Shown here: in pieces, positions 1 through 13,950 of the stretch
How positions within the stretch are numbered: position 1 is the stretch's first letter
Layout of the letters: each line of letters starts with the position of its first letter
Assembly: GCA_013398295.1 (NCBI GenBank)
Contig: VZSF01001345.1
Location: 273,697-337,696 of the forward strand
DNA from: Chionis minor
Taxonomy: Eukaryota; Chordata; Aves; Charadriiformes; Chionididae
Length of the DNA: 64,000 bases
Direction of reading: 5' to 3'
Made by a program: the position numbers and the translations under genes
The notes under the pieces: model-generated
What the model was told of the DNA's origin: nothing
What the model saw: only the letters and a program-made list of their open reading frames with translations
Database searches by the model: none

Positions 1-1378
1 ATTGGAAATATATCTCCAGCCTTGCTACTGGTTGGACCTGGGGTTATAGAACAGCAGCAACCTCAACTGTCTCGTACTGTTGGATCCAGTACAACATATT
101 TTCATCTAAGAACATGGGCCATGAAATTGTTATAACTTTGTCACAAACAGGATCTTGAAATGTACTGGTAAAAAGCCCATTACAAGATAGAGGCAATACT
201 AGTTGGGTTTTTTTGTTTGTTTGGTTGGTTGGTTTTTTTTAAAATATGTAAGAATTATTGCACTCTTTGAAAAACATAAAATTAAGCCTCTTTTTAAAAA
301 AAGTCAAAACTTGCATGCTAATAAGAATTTACACAAAGCAACTGCAACTCATATTAAAAAATACCCTGTAAATAGTAGTGGGGTTTTTTCTATTTATGTA
401 TTAATCATTTGCAGATGAATTATGCATATATTCTATATATATACTGAAGTATTGCTGGGGAAATGCACTGCTTCAATTAAACTTAATACTCTCATCTTCA
501 ACAAACCAGACTTTCATGCCAACATCACATGAAAACCTATGTTTAAACATAAGACAGATGACAGGATTTTTGGTTTCCCTCATTTGCACTGCCCAGGGCA
601 GTAAGCAAACACATGTAGCCTACAGTTTAGTCATATAATATAAGCCTACTAAATTACGTGAGACTTCCTTGCCTGTTTTAACCTAATCTAGATGGCATCA
701 ACAATTTGTACCTATATGGGCAGCCAGATCTGCCTACATTCTCATCTGCAACTTAAGCCTCTAAATGTCTTTATTCCAAAGCAGATAGCACTGAGAAAGG
801 CTGAACTATTAACAGATTCTGCCAGTTTCTCTGAATCCTTTCAGAAATTTCTGCCTCACTTTTTGGTAAATCTTATTTTCCATCCCTGAGAATACATTTT
901 AATGCATCTGCCTATCCCCCACCCCTGTTATGATTATTCAGGAAGATTACTCAACTGCAAAGACAAATTAATTTGTGATACTTCTGCACTTGTAAATTGC
1001 ACGTAAGATCAGGGTCTCCAAAAATTATAAGCTTTCACAACATAAGAAATGTTGCCACAGAGCAACCACTGTTGCCATTTATATCTCAACGTAAATGTCA
1101 ATTTACTTCTCAATGAAAATCAAGGGAGTTGGACAAACTGCTTTGTTTTCATACTTTCCTGTCTTACATTTTAGGCTGGGAGTTTAAAAGATTTTTAGAA
1201 AGTGATTTGCCCATGGGCAAAAGAAGTCAAAGAGTAGGGCAAATAATTTATCTAAATCCTGCATAAGTGTTTCTTCCTATGGAAACATTCTACCTCACCA
1301 GACAACAAAGATCAGCACAAAGACATTCAATCTGCTATGGTTCACCTCCCTTGCATCTCTCTGTCACCCTTCACTATT
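1..1378. other. AT-rich single-copy DNA, no gene seen
   Basis: No coding signal or recognisable repeat is visible. A G/T-rich low-complexity patch (TTTG/GGTT units) lies near 205-240. The short open frames have compositions expected by chance. The next feature to the right is the 3' end of a reverse-strand CR1. Confidence 0.6.
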
Positions 1379-2560
1379 ATCACAGAATCACAGAATGCCT
1401 TAAGTCGAAAGGGACCTTTTAAAGATCATGTAGTTCCAACCTCCCTGGTGCATGCAGGGACGTCTTCCACTAGATCAGGTTACTCAAAGCCCCATCCAAC
1501 CTGGCCTTTGGACACTTCCAACTTCTCTGGGCAATCTCTTCCAATGTCTCACCACTCACATTGTGAAAAATTTCTTCCTTATAGTCAATCTAAATCTGTC
1601 TTCTTTCAGTTTAAAACCATTACCCCTTGTCCCATCTCTACAGGCCTTATTAAAAAGTCTGTCCCCATGCTTCTTATAAGCCCCTTTTAAGTACTGGAAG
1701 GCTGCTATAAAGTCTCCCCAGAGTCTTCTCTTCTCCACGCTGAACAACCCCTACTCTCTCAGCCTGTCCTCCAGGAGATGTGCACCAGCCCCTGATCATT
1801 GTCGTGGCGTTCCTCTGGATCCACTTGAGCAGGTCCATGTCTTTCTTATACTGGGGGCTCCAGAGCTGGACACAGTACTCCAGGTGGGGTCTCACGAGAG
1901 CAGTGGAATCACATCCCTTGACCTGCTGACCACATTTCTTTTGATGCAGACCAGGATACTCCTGGCTTTCTGAGCTGCAAGTGTACGTTGCCAGCTGATG
2001 TCTAATTTCTTCATCTACCAATATCCCTAAGTCCTTTTCTGCAGGGCTATTGTCAATCAACTCTTCACCCAGTCTGTATAGATGCCAGGGACTGCCCGAT
2101 CCAGGTTCAGGACCTTGCACTTGGCTGTGTTAAACTTTATAAGGTTCACATGTGCTCACTGTTTAAGCCCGTTAAGGTCCCTCTGGTCCCTTCCGTCTAA
2201 CATATCAGCTGTACCACTTAGCTAAATGTAATCTTCAAATTTACTGAGGATGCTTTCAAGCCCACTGTCTATGTCATTGATGAAGATATTAAACAGTACC
2301 GGTCCCAGTACAGAGCCCTGAGGGACTCGTCACTGATCTCCATTTGGATAATAAGCTGTTGACTGCAACTCTTTGGATGTGGTCATCCAGCCAATTCCTT
2401 ATCCATCAACCTGTCCATCAAACCTGTATCTCTCCAACTTAGTGAGAAGGCTGTTGTGTGAGACTGTGGCAGCTTTATGGAAGTCAAGATAGATGACACC
2501 AGTTCCTCTTCTGTTATCCACCAACTCAGTCACTTCATCATATTGAGTTACCACAATTAT
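1379..2560 (-). mobile_element. CR1 LINE fragment, 5'-truncated, degenerate RT to 3' end
   Basis: Read on the minus strand this is the 3' half of a CR1 non-LTR retrotransposon. The 3' end lies at about 1379, where two copies of an octamer-like unit (ATTCTGTG) are followed inward by the CR1 3' UTR. Further in are decayed pieces of ORF2: a YLDFHKA-like stretch of RT, then [20 protein letters not shown], then the block where the catalytic FADD box should be, which reads as FEDY. The C-terminal text ([21 protein letters not shown]) falls in an open stretch at 1674-2120. Frameshifts and stops show it cannot make protein. The 5' boundary near 2560 is where recognisable CR1 text ends. It lies back to back with the next CR1, 160 bp away. 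Confidence 0.93.
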
Positions 2561-2719
2561 TTAGGAAGCCAGACTACAGCAGCTTAGTTGCAAATCCTAG
2601 AATTGCTACTGACACCTGATTTTCCGTCTTACAAATCTGTTGGTTTTTGCTCTCTAACAGGGAAAAAATGATCCTTGCTATTACAGCTTGAAAGAAATTA
2701 TCAGGAAATCACATACTAA

Positions 2720-3605
2720 ATCTATGTTAGGCAGCAGTGTTGACCTGCTTGAGGGTGGGATGGCCCTACAGAGGGATCTGAATAGGCTGGATCAATGGGC
2801 TGAGGCCAATGGTATGAGGCTCAACAAGGCCAAATGCCTGATCCTGCTCTTGGGTCACAACAATCCCATGCAGCGCTGCAGGCTTGGGGAAGAGCGGCTG
2901 GAAAGCTGCCGGGCAGAAAAGGACCTGAGGGTGTTGGTCAACAGCCAGATGAATATGAGCCAGCAGTGTGCCCAGGTGGCCAGAAAGCCAACAGCATTCT
3001 GGCTTGTATCAGGACTAGGGTGGCCAGCAAGACTAGGGAAATGATTGTCGCCCTGTATTCAGGACTGGTGAGGCCCCACCTTGAATATTGCGTCCAGTTT
3101 TGGGCCCCTCACTACAAGAAAGACATAGAGGTGCTGGAGCGTGTCCAGAGAAGGGCAACAAAGCTGGTGAGGAGTCTTGAGAACAAGTCTTATGAGGAGT
3201 GCCTGAGAGGCCTGCGGTTGTTTAGCCTGGAGCAAAGGAGGCTGAGGGGAGACCTTATGGCTCTCTACAACTACCTGAAAGGAGGTTGTAGCAAGGCAGG
3301 TGTCAGTCTCTTCTCCCAAGGAACAAGCAATAAGACAAGAAGAAATGTTCTCAAGTTGTGCCAGGGGAGGTTTAGGTTGGAAAGTAGGAAAAATTTCTTC
3401 CCCAAAAGGGTTATCAACTATTTGAAGAGGCTTCCCAGGGAAGTGGTGGAATTGCCATCCCTGGAGGTATCTAAAAGATGTGTAGACATGGTGCTTAAGG
3501 ACATGATTGAGTGGTGGTTTTGGCAGTGTTAGGTTGACGGTTGGACCCAGTGATCTCAAAGATCCCTTCCAAACTCAGCGATTCTATGATTCTATGAATC
3601 TATGA
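2720..3605 (+). mobile_element. CR1 LINE fragment, 3' end of ORF2 and 3' UTR
   Basis: The fragment begins in the segment just after the RT catalytic box ([25 protein letters not shown] in spaced form) and runs through the C-terminal domain, with [19 protein letters not shown] and [23 protein letters not shown], to the 3' UTR. It ends in repeated ATTCTATG units at about 3580-3603. The protein text is spread over two overlapping frames (2688-3044 and 2834-3532), so there is a frameshift near 2990. Downstream of it the C-terminal part stays open for over 170 codons, which suggests moderate age. It is clearly related to the copies at 13951-14520 and 41590-42858. As a 5'-truncated copy it has no promoter or endonuclease and is not mobile. 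Confidence 0.95.
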
Positions 3606-3984
3606 TGATACAATTCTGTGTTTACGTGTGCCAGACAATGAAGAACATTGTGACTACAACAAATTAACCTTATGTCAGAGATTAAAATCAAACATTTACA
3701 AAAAACCAAAAAAGGTAGGAACATTTCCAGGAGAAAATTTCAAATAGTCCTACTGGAATTTAGCTAAAACAGAATGATTAATTTCACTGTTTTGAAAATT
3801 AAGAACCCCTGTTAACTTTGGTTACGCAATTAGTTCAGTAACACATCAATAGAAATCTATTAGACTGAACCCTTTTGAAATTAATATTTTTGTCTTTTAT
3901 TTCCAAAAAGTGTTAGGAAATCATATTTGAATGCTACCATGGCATCAGAAAAGCAATGATTAGATGAGGCTGTGTAGTCCAGTC
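3606..3984. other. Short AT-rich spacer
   Basis: This is AT-rich DNA between two CR1 remnants, with no open frame or repeat that I can identify. Confidence 0.5.
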
Positions 3985-4370
3985 TTCCACTCAAAACAGG
4001 ATATTAACCAACAACATAAGGTAGCTGTGGCTTTGTCAGACCCTTCAAAACTTTCAAGGATGGTGACTCAACAACTCCCTGGGAAACCTGTTCCTCTGCT
4101 GCGCTGTTCTCCCAATGTTTTTCCAACATCCTGTCCGAACAATTTCAAGTCATAGTATTTGGTTGTTGTTCCCTATTATACTGTCTGGCACTACCACAAA
4201 GAGTCTGGCACCATCATCTTTGTAAGTCCCCGTTTACATAGTTATTGGCTGCTATGAGGTGGCTTCTTAGCCTCTTCTTTGTCAGCCTGAGCAATCCCAG
4301 TTGCCCCACTGCCAGCCTCTTCTCTTAGCTTGTGTGCTTCATGCCCCTAGCCATCTTAAAGCTATGTATG
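3985..4370 (-). mobile_element. Old, highly diverged CR1-like 3' fragment
   Basis: Blocks of this stretch match the reverse complement of the CR1 C-terminal region in order. One resembles the CR1 motif 'gactcaacaactccctgggaaacctgttcc'-type sequence (4065-4095). Another, at 4244-4330, corresponds to the region encoding the LFSLEKRRLRGDLIA block, with 'ggctgctatgaggt' and 'cagcctgagcaatcccagt'. Divergence is much greater than in the other copies and the 3' terminal octamers are missing, so it is an older insertion or an L3/CR1 relative. Boundaries are approximate. Confidence 0.65.
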
Positions 4371-7300
4371 GGAACTTCACATTACTGCCTATTGAGCTTC
4401 AAACAACCCACTGCTGAGAATACACATAATACAACATCATGAAGCTAATTCTATTTGTACTTTGAGATGCAAGATATTAATAACATTAGTACACTAATTC
4501 TAACGTAATGTATGTTCCAGGACACGGAAATCAAAATAGTTTACTCAAAGAAGAAAGAGGAATGGGAAGTATTCTACCTTTAAGTCTTTGCCCTTTAATT
4601 GTTAACTTGGGATATTCTGCATCATTATTATTTATCTATTCAGCTAAACCTTCCTTAATTACTGATCTAATATCTTCCCATGACAAAAGTGCCCTAATTA
4701 ATAAACTCTAACTCAGAAACTTCATATGCCTTTGTTTAAAGAAAGGATAACATTCAAGTTTTCCAGTCATACATTGCATTATATGTGCTATATCCCTTGA
4801 CATGATTCTTAAAGCTCAGGATCTTAACAGATCATGGAAATATTGAGAAACAGATATAGATATTCTTTATTTTTCAAATGGGGACATATAAATATGATGT
4901 CAACAAACCTCTTGCTCCAGCTGTAGAATTATCAGGTGTCTGTAGTCTTATGTTAAAGAAAAATAAAACTTTGCTGCCTCTTTTTACAATCTATTTAATA
5001 AAATAAAATAATAAATATGTGCATAATGGGAAGAATGATTCCATTTTTCTTTATGTCCAGAAAGTATTTCTGTCAAAAGCCTCCATATTTCAGTCTTACC
5101 TTGCATTGACCCCATACAGCAAATTTAAATATCAACTTTTCCTCAGAGAAAATATTAATCCTTTTAAGCCTGAGGTCTAAACAGACTGTCAAATATTTTC
5201 AAATGTTGTTGTCATCTGAACTTCAAAAACTATATATTCGTTCTTCATAGTGTAAAATATTTTAAGTTGGCTACAATAGATTCACTTTGGAATTTGTATT
5301 CTTCTATATATGTTTATATATTTGAAGTTTAGGGTTTTCTGCCCTGAGTATCAAGTGTCAAAGCCTCTATTTCCTTTTCTCCAAGTATATGTCCTCAATG
5401 TGTCTGAACAGAGATTCTGTTCTGGTTTTAATTCATTAGGATAGCTTTGTTTCCACTAAGAGATTTTTCCCCAAGCTCCTGAATAGCAACCTACCTATAT
5501 GTGGTTATTGAACTCCAGTGTACGAAAAATGCAGGAAAATTCTGGAACCTAATTCCCCAGTTATTTGACTTATCAACAGTGAATTCCACTTAGTTTCATG
5601 TTTTCATGTCAGATGACTGCATTGTAAGTACTGTTTGGGTTTTTTTCCAGAATGTCAAACACACTTTGTTTTTATTCTGTCCTCTGATTGAAGTTAATGA
5701 GACACCTGCTTGTGTGTTCAAATAACAATAAATCAAAACTCACGTTTTATAATAAATATCTTCAAATTATCCCTTCCATACTGATATCAGTTTACAATTA
5801 ACATGGTTAACTTTAAAGAGTCCCAAATCAAACTGTTTAAATGGATAATACATTTATTATATTTTCCTACAAGCCTTTCAACCAAAAACTCATTTTCAGT
5901 GAGTTTAATAACCTACTTTAGCTACTCAGCTGAATATACAAGATTTACTGCAATTTTTGTAGCCTATTGTAGAATAGGGTGATACTGTCTAACCCAAACT
6001 ATGATTCAAATTAGACTAAGTTTTTTGAACTTTCTTCCATAACCGGACAGGTAATGGTCTAAGTAAAGACAAAATTTGGGAAATAGTTGTGCATCTTTTC
6101 ATATGTCATCTCTAGTCAGAAGTTTGTCATCTTTCTAGAATTAGACCCTAAAACTACAGCAATCATAACAAGCTTGTAAATTGGGTTTTTAACGCAATGT
6201 AATTGGGCAGATTGATTGCATTGCCTGCAGTGTTATTTATACAGACAAAAATGAAGTTCAGTATTGGAATCCAACATAGCAGCAGGTCTAACCACTACTG
6301 TTATGAAACTTGTTAGAAGAAACCTAGCATTGATCTTGTAAAAGTGTATAGTTTTATCTTCCTTCCCTACCCCAGAAAAACAAACTTTCCTCAAAATTCA
6401 ATAAAGAAAGAATGTCTACACAGTGACCTATGGAAAGTAGCTTTCACGGAACATCTAATTTCCTCTGTAGGCCAGGCTTTAGGCTATGGGATAACTTTTA
6501 CAGCGCAGTTCTTGCCTTTCTGGGCAAGGAGAGCAGATTAAATCCTGGAATATGTCTCAGGTGAGAAACATGCCAAAAAAAAAAGGGCTCCAAGCCTGAG
6601 GTACCTGCACAAAACAGTTTACTCACCACATCAAAAACATTAAAAACTTCTCACTGCTATAAGCAGTTTAGGTGTTATCCTTAAGGCCTCTTCTCACCAT
6701 TTTTGTAAAACGAGAAGTAGCTTGACCAGCTTTTTTTGCTATTCAAAGTTGCACCCCAAAATAATTATGCAACAGATGGAGCTACATTTGTCTTCAAGTG
6801 CTTTCTGTAACAGGAAAAGACACTTAGTTCAGCACTAGAAGAGGTGTTAGGGGACATCAAGTATTTAGAATTAAGTATTTACCAAAAGGAACTGCAACTG
6901 CTCATGAATTTTTTGTTGAAGTTATTGTAAATACAGTTCCATGTCTAATTTTTTCATTTTTAAAAATCAATTAAAGAAGCAAAAATTTATATGAACTAGT
7001 AACAGGACAAATCTTGTGAGAAATTGTTATGTATCTTTGAAAATGGAGGAAAACAGTATTGCTGTAAGGAAGGATTTTTGAAAAACCAAAAATATTTCAA
7101 GGCTAGTACATTAATAAACCCCTAAAACCCAAGACCTTGACATTGTTGCAGGAAAGGTTAATTACAGAACTTTAATCAGGTTTTGATTTTCATTTGTCAA
7201 AAATTTTTCATGTCAAAAGATGGTCTAAGGTGTTTCATTGACATTTGTCCTTAGCAAAATAATCAAAAGATTCCCTGGAATAAAATCAACACATATTGAC

Positions 7301-10300
7301 ACTCAGGTTTCCTTAAATTTCCTGTGTGTTTCCTTCAATTAGTGGCCACATATTCATTTGAAGTCCATTTAGATAAACACAAGTAGCAGCTGATTCTGCC
7401 TCAGATTGATACCCCTAGACATATTTCTCACCTTATTTTCAATGATTTTGTAACATTTTTTATAATTCTCTAAAAAGAGTGCTGTAAAGGAATTTAGTTT
7501 TAAACTTGGGTTCTAGGATATATCATGGTTTGAATTACAGAATTATAAAAGCTTCAGTTACAGCGTGGGTAAAAATTCCTGGGGAAAACATAGAACAACA
7601 TAAAGTACAGTTACAAGTGAATAACATTTCCTGACTTTCAGCTTGTCAACTCAGAAGACATTTCATTCAGAATTTTACAATGATCCTTAAATTTTAGACA
7701 AATTATAAATAACCTTCTTTTACTTACAGATATTAACTACGTGGGCTGCCCAGGTATTCCTCTACTCACTAAATATTTAGCTGAAGATAATATCCTTGTC
7801 TTTTCTACGAAAGCAAATAGAGCATGTTTGTATACGGGCAGCTGCTTCCCAAAATAACTTTTTAAAAACCCTTAACTTTATTTTTGTCAATCAATCAATT
7901 CCGATATGTCATCAAACTTCTTAACAATGTGTTATGCTTTGATGATATAGAAGTCCAGAACTATTTTTTGACCAAGCAGTCCAGATCACCATTTCATGTT
8001 ATCCCAGTTTCATGAGACTCTGAGAATTTCAGCATTTCCTATCAGAAATACTATCACTAAAGAAGCCTGATAATACTGTATGTAATCCAAAGTGCTTAAA
8101 TAGTGAAAGTACTAATTCTTCCTCAACAGGTCTTGACTTCACATAGTTGCTTGATTATTTATTGTGTTTCTTTATTTTGGGGAAGAGGGAAATACATTTG
8201 TGTTTTCAAATTGTTATAGAAAAGTTTATCTCAAATTTTACCTCCCAACATCTCAAGTGAGAAACCTTTCTGAAAAAATAGCTTGAAATGATAACAGAAA
8301 TACTAAACTGATGGAGATACAATATATCTGTGCTCAGATCTGAGACTAAAATTCTCCTGTTAGGGAAATATCATTTTACCCTTTGTACACCAATTTTCCT
8401 TCAAGGATATTCTAAACTCCTTATGATAGTAATCTACTATTTGTCCTGATCCATCCTGACAAATGAGGCCAAAATAAATGTTTTACATTGCTGCAAAAGA
8501 AGTGTTTAAAAAGAATGTTAAATATACCACTTCTTTTCCTCTGGACCATTATTCACAGATCCACCCACCATAATTAGCCCAACTACAAAATATTACATGA
8601 ACTAACTTATTTTCCTGAGCTAATCTTTGGTTTATGAATTTGCGTTGTCCTCCAGTGCACCTACACTAACTGCATGTAAACTGACCAAGACATATATACA
8701 GACAAGGAGAGGAGATTTAATTCAAACAACTCATCATCATTTTTTCGGGGAGTGAACAAAGTAATCTGACATTAGCAAAGTCTGCCCCCTAAAGATAAAT
8801 CAGACAAACCTCATAATATTTTAAATTTGAAGCTATAAAAATATCTATTCTGACATAAGCATGGATATCTGATACATGCTGGGGATATCACCACAGGAAC
8901 AGGTATCATTTTCACTATCTGACACCCAGAAAAATATAACATACTGTTCAAGTGGGCTTATTCGTATCTGCACACATATTTAAGAAGGTCATGGCAACAA
9001 GAAATGCCTTAAGATCACTGGAAGCTTGTGTCTGGACAAAGACAGATAGATTTAGAGAGTGTCAGAGAGGGATAACAAATTTCCTGAAGAAGGATATTTC
9101 TTCCGCTATTCTTTATTTATAGATGTATAGAGCTGGATTTTAATGTTACATGAAGAAGTGAATATAGAAAACCTAAGCTGAGAACAAAAATGCTTGAAAG
9201 AGTTTTTACCGTTTATCTTTTAACTAACACATAATGTGTTTTGTCATGAAACACACTCATTACTCACAGCAGCTATGCCTTTGCTGGTCCAGGAAAATGT
9301 GTACCCTTCAGCATATGGTTATTCCCCAAAAGTCTTTACTAAAGGAAAAAAAAATTCTTTCATTTTTTCCAGATGAGTTTGATAGTGACTTAATGATGTT
9401 AATTGACCTCCGGTGTTTCTTTTCATGTGCCAGCTCTGCACCTCGTTTGACCTCAGGCTTGCAGAAACTAATTAAATAAGAGCAGAGAGGCAACTTGAAA
9501 ACTCAAAAGAGTCAAGATAGATAACAAAAGAAGAATTTTCCTGCTTTTTGTCTGCAATTTCTTGAAGAAAGGAGTTCTATATTCTTAGCAAAATCCACAG
9601 ACTGTCCTAGTTAATAAGATCATGTGGGATCAATTACTGCCAGGCATAATGGTTCTTTACTTCAGATTTGAGAATGAGATAGCTGTATATCTCTTCAGAA
9701 AATGAATGCTGACATTCACCTTAGAATTTTAGGCTGGTATCATTTTCATACATACTTATTTGGATGGCCTTCTGCCCACTAAGTTTCTCCTGAAAGGGAC
9801 AATTAGGGAGGCAAATCAGCTTGTATAAAGAGTAACACCCTACAAAAAAGGCGGTTTTTTCTACATAAATAGTAGTCAGCTCACTTCAAAGAATTATGTC
9901 TGCATTTGGATGTTCTCTATGAAACCCAAATCTCTGCCTAAAGAAGGATGCATTTTCAAAAGCCAGTCTAAACCTGAGCTGCTGGAGGAACTGGTTCCAT
10001 TTTCCTCTCTGTGTATTCTGTGTCTTCCATGCTCCTCCAGCTCTTTGGCTCATGCGGCTATGCAGTCAGCCAGGTCAAGGATCTGATACACTGGAAATAC
10101 ACAATCAGAAATCCCCCAAACCAATCATGTTTAGCTCAAGTATGATTTTGGCTGTCACACAAGCATCAGTCTCCAAAAATACAGGAAAGGTAAGATATTC
10201 AATAGCAGGAAATTTAAGGCAATTTAAATCAATCAAGTAATCAATTACTAAGAAAAATTAGATGATTTTCATTACCTGTACAGTGCAGCATTTACAAACA

Positions 10301-13193
10301 GGCATTCTGGAGTGTCAACCTACTATACTGTGTATAGCACTTTCATAGAATAGTGGCACTTCACTGAAGTGGTTTTTTTCGTTTGCTGCAGACAATTGTT
10401 CAGCAGAAGGACAGGCAGAAGAAACCACAAGGTGAATGTGTTACCAAACAAAATTTACACAGCTGCACCCACTTTCATAGCAAGTCTCAGCCACTCTTGA
10501 GCTTTTACTTATATTTTACTATACAATATTTTTCCTGGACCAAGTAATCTCATCACAAGGCACTACATCATACAAGACTGCCTTGTAAGGTGTGAAGATT
10601 GACAAGTGTTTTAGTGAATACATACCAACTCCTCCGAGACAATATGTGTTCAATCTCATAGCACTGAGCTGGAAAATGCAAAAAAGACCCTAGCAGAGAC
10701 ACCAAAAGGCTGTATAGCAGCCACCTTCGGTTCCTTATCATCTGCTTTCAGCTGCTAGAACAACAATCAATTTGCACATCTCTGGTCTACCGCTTTGGGC
10801 CTTGCACTTTTCAGGATATGCCTGAAAGTGACACTCGCTATGATCCTACCTATCAGAGGACAGATACTACCCTACTGGCTATAAATATTTCTGCATACTG
10901 TACAACTGACTATCCATACAGGTAGGTATCTGAGCACTGGAAGGGCCTAGGAATTGGTCCTAAATAATTTGCTTGCAATTGAGGAGCACAGGTTGCCTTC
11001 ACAATATTGTCTCAGTTGTAATACAGATATGTGGGAAAATGTCATCTGTTGGAATATATCCAATTCCCTAGATTGAATTAATTTAAAATAGAATATCCTA
11101 CTCCAAAACTACTTACTACAAATGTAGCAGTTTGGGAGTGTCAGGATAGAAATCTTGTCAGTCCCAAACAGGCTTTTATTACACAAGCAACCGTTATGTA
11201 ATACACATTGTCTATACGAAATTCTCTGCTTGGAAGGCTGCAATATCTGCCTTAGAGCCAGCAGGTGGAGAAATGCTTCCATTTTTAAAAATACAAGTGA
11301 GAAAACACAAGTTCAGCAGCTACAGAGGGAAAGCAGCTGCACTTTCCAAATCTATTCCTTCCTTATAATCCGAAAATCTATACAAATCTTAGTTTCCTAG
11401 GTAACCCTGCAAAACTGAGACTACTAGTAGAGACTGGAAGAAGTAAAAAACAGACATAATTTCAAGTTCACCTTCCATAACATAAGAAATGTCAGCTTTC
11501 ATAGGATTCAGGTTTTTGGATTTTTCCACACAAAGGCTTGTCTATGACACTGTCGTTTACACACAATGGCTTGGAATGACTTTGCAAGATGCCAAGTAGT
11601 GCACAATTTTTTTCAAGAATGCATACATACACTGGCCTCTCCTGGTTATTATAGTTGGCACATGGTATTTTTATTGAACCCTTGTACTGAATACAAGCAT
11701 TGACACTGATACTTGGGAGTATCAGCATCACACAGTCACTGTCATGCACTTTATTGAGGAAGCCTGTTCAGAGAAGACCCAGCAGCTGACACATATTAAC
11801 GTTGTTGGAACCCATAAAATCAAACTAACTAAAGAAGCTGAGATAGCCAGTGGAAACTCCCTTCACGCATTTCTTTATCTATTGTCCTTCTAGGAAAAAA
11901 CCCACATTGTACTGGAACAGAATTGCATTTAAAATGTACATAGAATTCATGTAAAGCACTACCAGTCACATCCTCTTCCTCAAAATTAAATTTCTTGCCC
12001 TCTATAATCATACCATCCACTCAGTATCCTTCTGTATTGAAAGCATGAGGACGCAGATTCTGAAAATGCTCTGCACGAAGAGGGGTTATAAACCAAGGAA
12101 AGAAAAGAACTGTGTGCTATGTTTATTTGCAAAATCATATGAATCCACTCCACCTTTTTGTCATTTACAGAGCGTGTATGGGCTTGAAATATAGAATAAA
12201 ATATCCATATCCTTCAGTGAATGAGATCTGTGTATTTCAACACAGCACCGCACGCAAAACTGGACTTGGCCAACAAAGTGGACTGACAGTTTGACAAAGC
12301 TCGTAATTATGTTTTAGATCTCTAGATAACTAGCAATCTTAAGGGTTCCAGTGTTAGATACAATTACAATTTAAGCAGTCATTCTGCTTAATTTCTACTG
12401 TTTCCTTTAAACCTTGGCCCATATTTGAAAAAAAGCAAAACAATTCAAATAAAAAAACACATAATTCAGTATTAATATGCCTTAAGTATATCACAAAAGC
12501 AGGGAAACTGACCTTTAAATTGAAACAATTAAAATTTTAAAGAAGTAGGGGATAACAGTAAAAATGATTATTTAAAGAACATCTTTTAACTAGAGGATGT
12601 AGATTTTTTTCAAAACTCCTTAGTGATAGGCACCAGTGCCAGCATGCAGCTATAGCATAGCAACATCTGCTATGCAGGTTTTCAGCTGGAGACCTGCAAT
12701 ATAATTTAGAGGAGAAAGCTGATCTTGTACAACTTGGTCTTTGCATACTGGTAAGTTTAACTGAATCCGCAAATTAAGCATCTGACTTAACTGCTCAGTG
12801 ATACAATGTCTGAAAACATTGTTCCTACAAGACACATAGTTTTAGCAAAGTGTTTATGCACAGTTAAGACATGATATACGATCAATGCTCAGTCATAACA
12901 TGTGTTTCAGTACCCCAGGTACTGAAAAAACAACTGTGAAACACCCAAAATACCTAAAAATGTATTCAATATGATCACCTTTGGAAAGTAAGCAACCAGA
13001 ATTCTGGAGCATACAGGAGAGCGTTTCAACTGGTGCTGCCTTTCTATCTCACATAAACTGATTTCCATTTCACACGCAACTTAAAATCAGAATTCTCATT
13101 AATATTAAGATATTTTTGCATTTTATTTGTGGGGAGTAAAAGGTGCCTAGCATGGAGCCTTTCTCTACAAAGCTTCAGATCAGCTAAGATCAA
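4371..13193. other. Long AT-rich single-copy stretch, no confirmed gene
   Basis: No CR1, LTR or other repeat is recognised in this nearly 9-kb stretch, and no open frame exceeds about 85 codons. Two exon-like segments with consensus splice sites are described as findings (6471-6560 and 10041-10189). Otherwise it looks like intron or intergenic DNA of a gene-poor macrochromosomal region. Confidence 0.5.
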
Positions 13194-13659
13194 TCAGAGG
13201 TCAAACTGTGCGTGACACATTACCTTCCATGGGTTTTCACCATTTTGAGGCTTTTCTGATGACAGAACAAAAGAGACCAGTAACACTTCTACTGTGCGCT
13301 CCGTGGCAGTGTCTGCAGCAAATGGTGCTGAATGAAGGCAGCATTTGATACATCTGCAACGCCTCGACCATCTAGGGGAACTAACCGTTTCACAAGTCCA
13401 GATGAAACACTGGAGCATTTTGTATAGGCAGGTGCAGGCAGAATTAGGCATAACTAACCTGTGCCTTGGACAATCTTGCCAAGCTGGCTGTAAGTTAGAA
13501 GCCCAAGTTAGCCTGGAACTACACCTGAATTTATATGCCCTGTCATGGCCATGGGCTATACAGCTCACATCAGCTGTCAGTCAGGTCTGTAGGTTTCCTC
13601 GGATGTGCTCCCATTTAGACGTGCCTCAGAATGATGAATTAGGGGCATTTACCACATGA
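13194..13659. other. GC-richer island open in frames on both strands, unassigned
   Basis: Base composition shifts visibly towards GC compared with the flanks. Long open frames overlap in antisense: 124 codons on minus (13194-13568) and 104 on plus (13345-13659). Neither translation resembles a family I know, and mutual antisense openness is expected when stop codons become rare. On the minus strand there is a TATA-like CATATAAATTC near 13527-13537 and a possible splice donor (ATGGAAG/GTAATG) near 13222. It could be an old transposable-element remnant or a conserved non-coding block; I cannot decide. Confidence 0.3.
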
Positions 13660-13950
13660 TTGATAGTTCCTTTCTACGTAAAATTTTCTCAGCAGTATTG
13701 ATGTATAATTGGTTTAGATATTTTGGATTTTTTTCTAAATATAGAGAAAATAAACCTCAGCTGCTCTCTAGTTACCATAGCAACTGTAAGGTATTATGGC
13801 ACTTATCTAAGACCAAACACATACATCTAGCATTTTCTATGTATAAAACTAATGTCTGAATTAGCTTTTATATGTGTTAAGAACATTCATTCTTTCCATT
13901 TTGTCTGTCTTACAAGTGACCCTTCAGTGGAAATAAAGGAGTAGAGATTT

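Noticed and set aside
3059..3559. 166-codon minus-strand open frame
   Set aside because: It lies antisense over the plus-strand CR1 C-terminal coding region and is a shadow of it.
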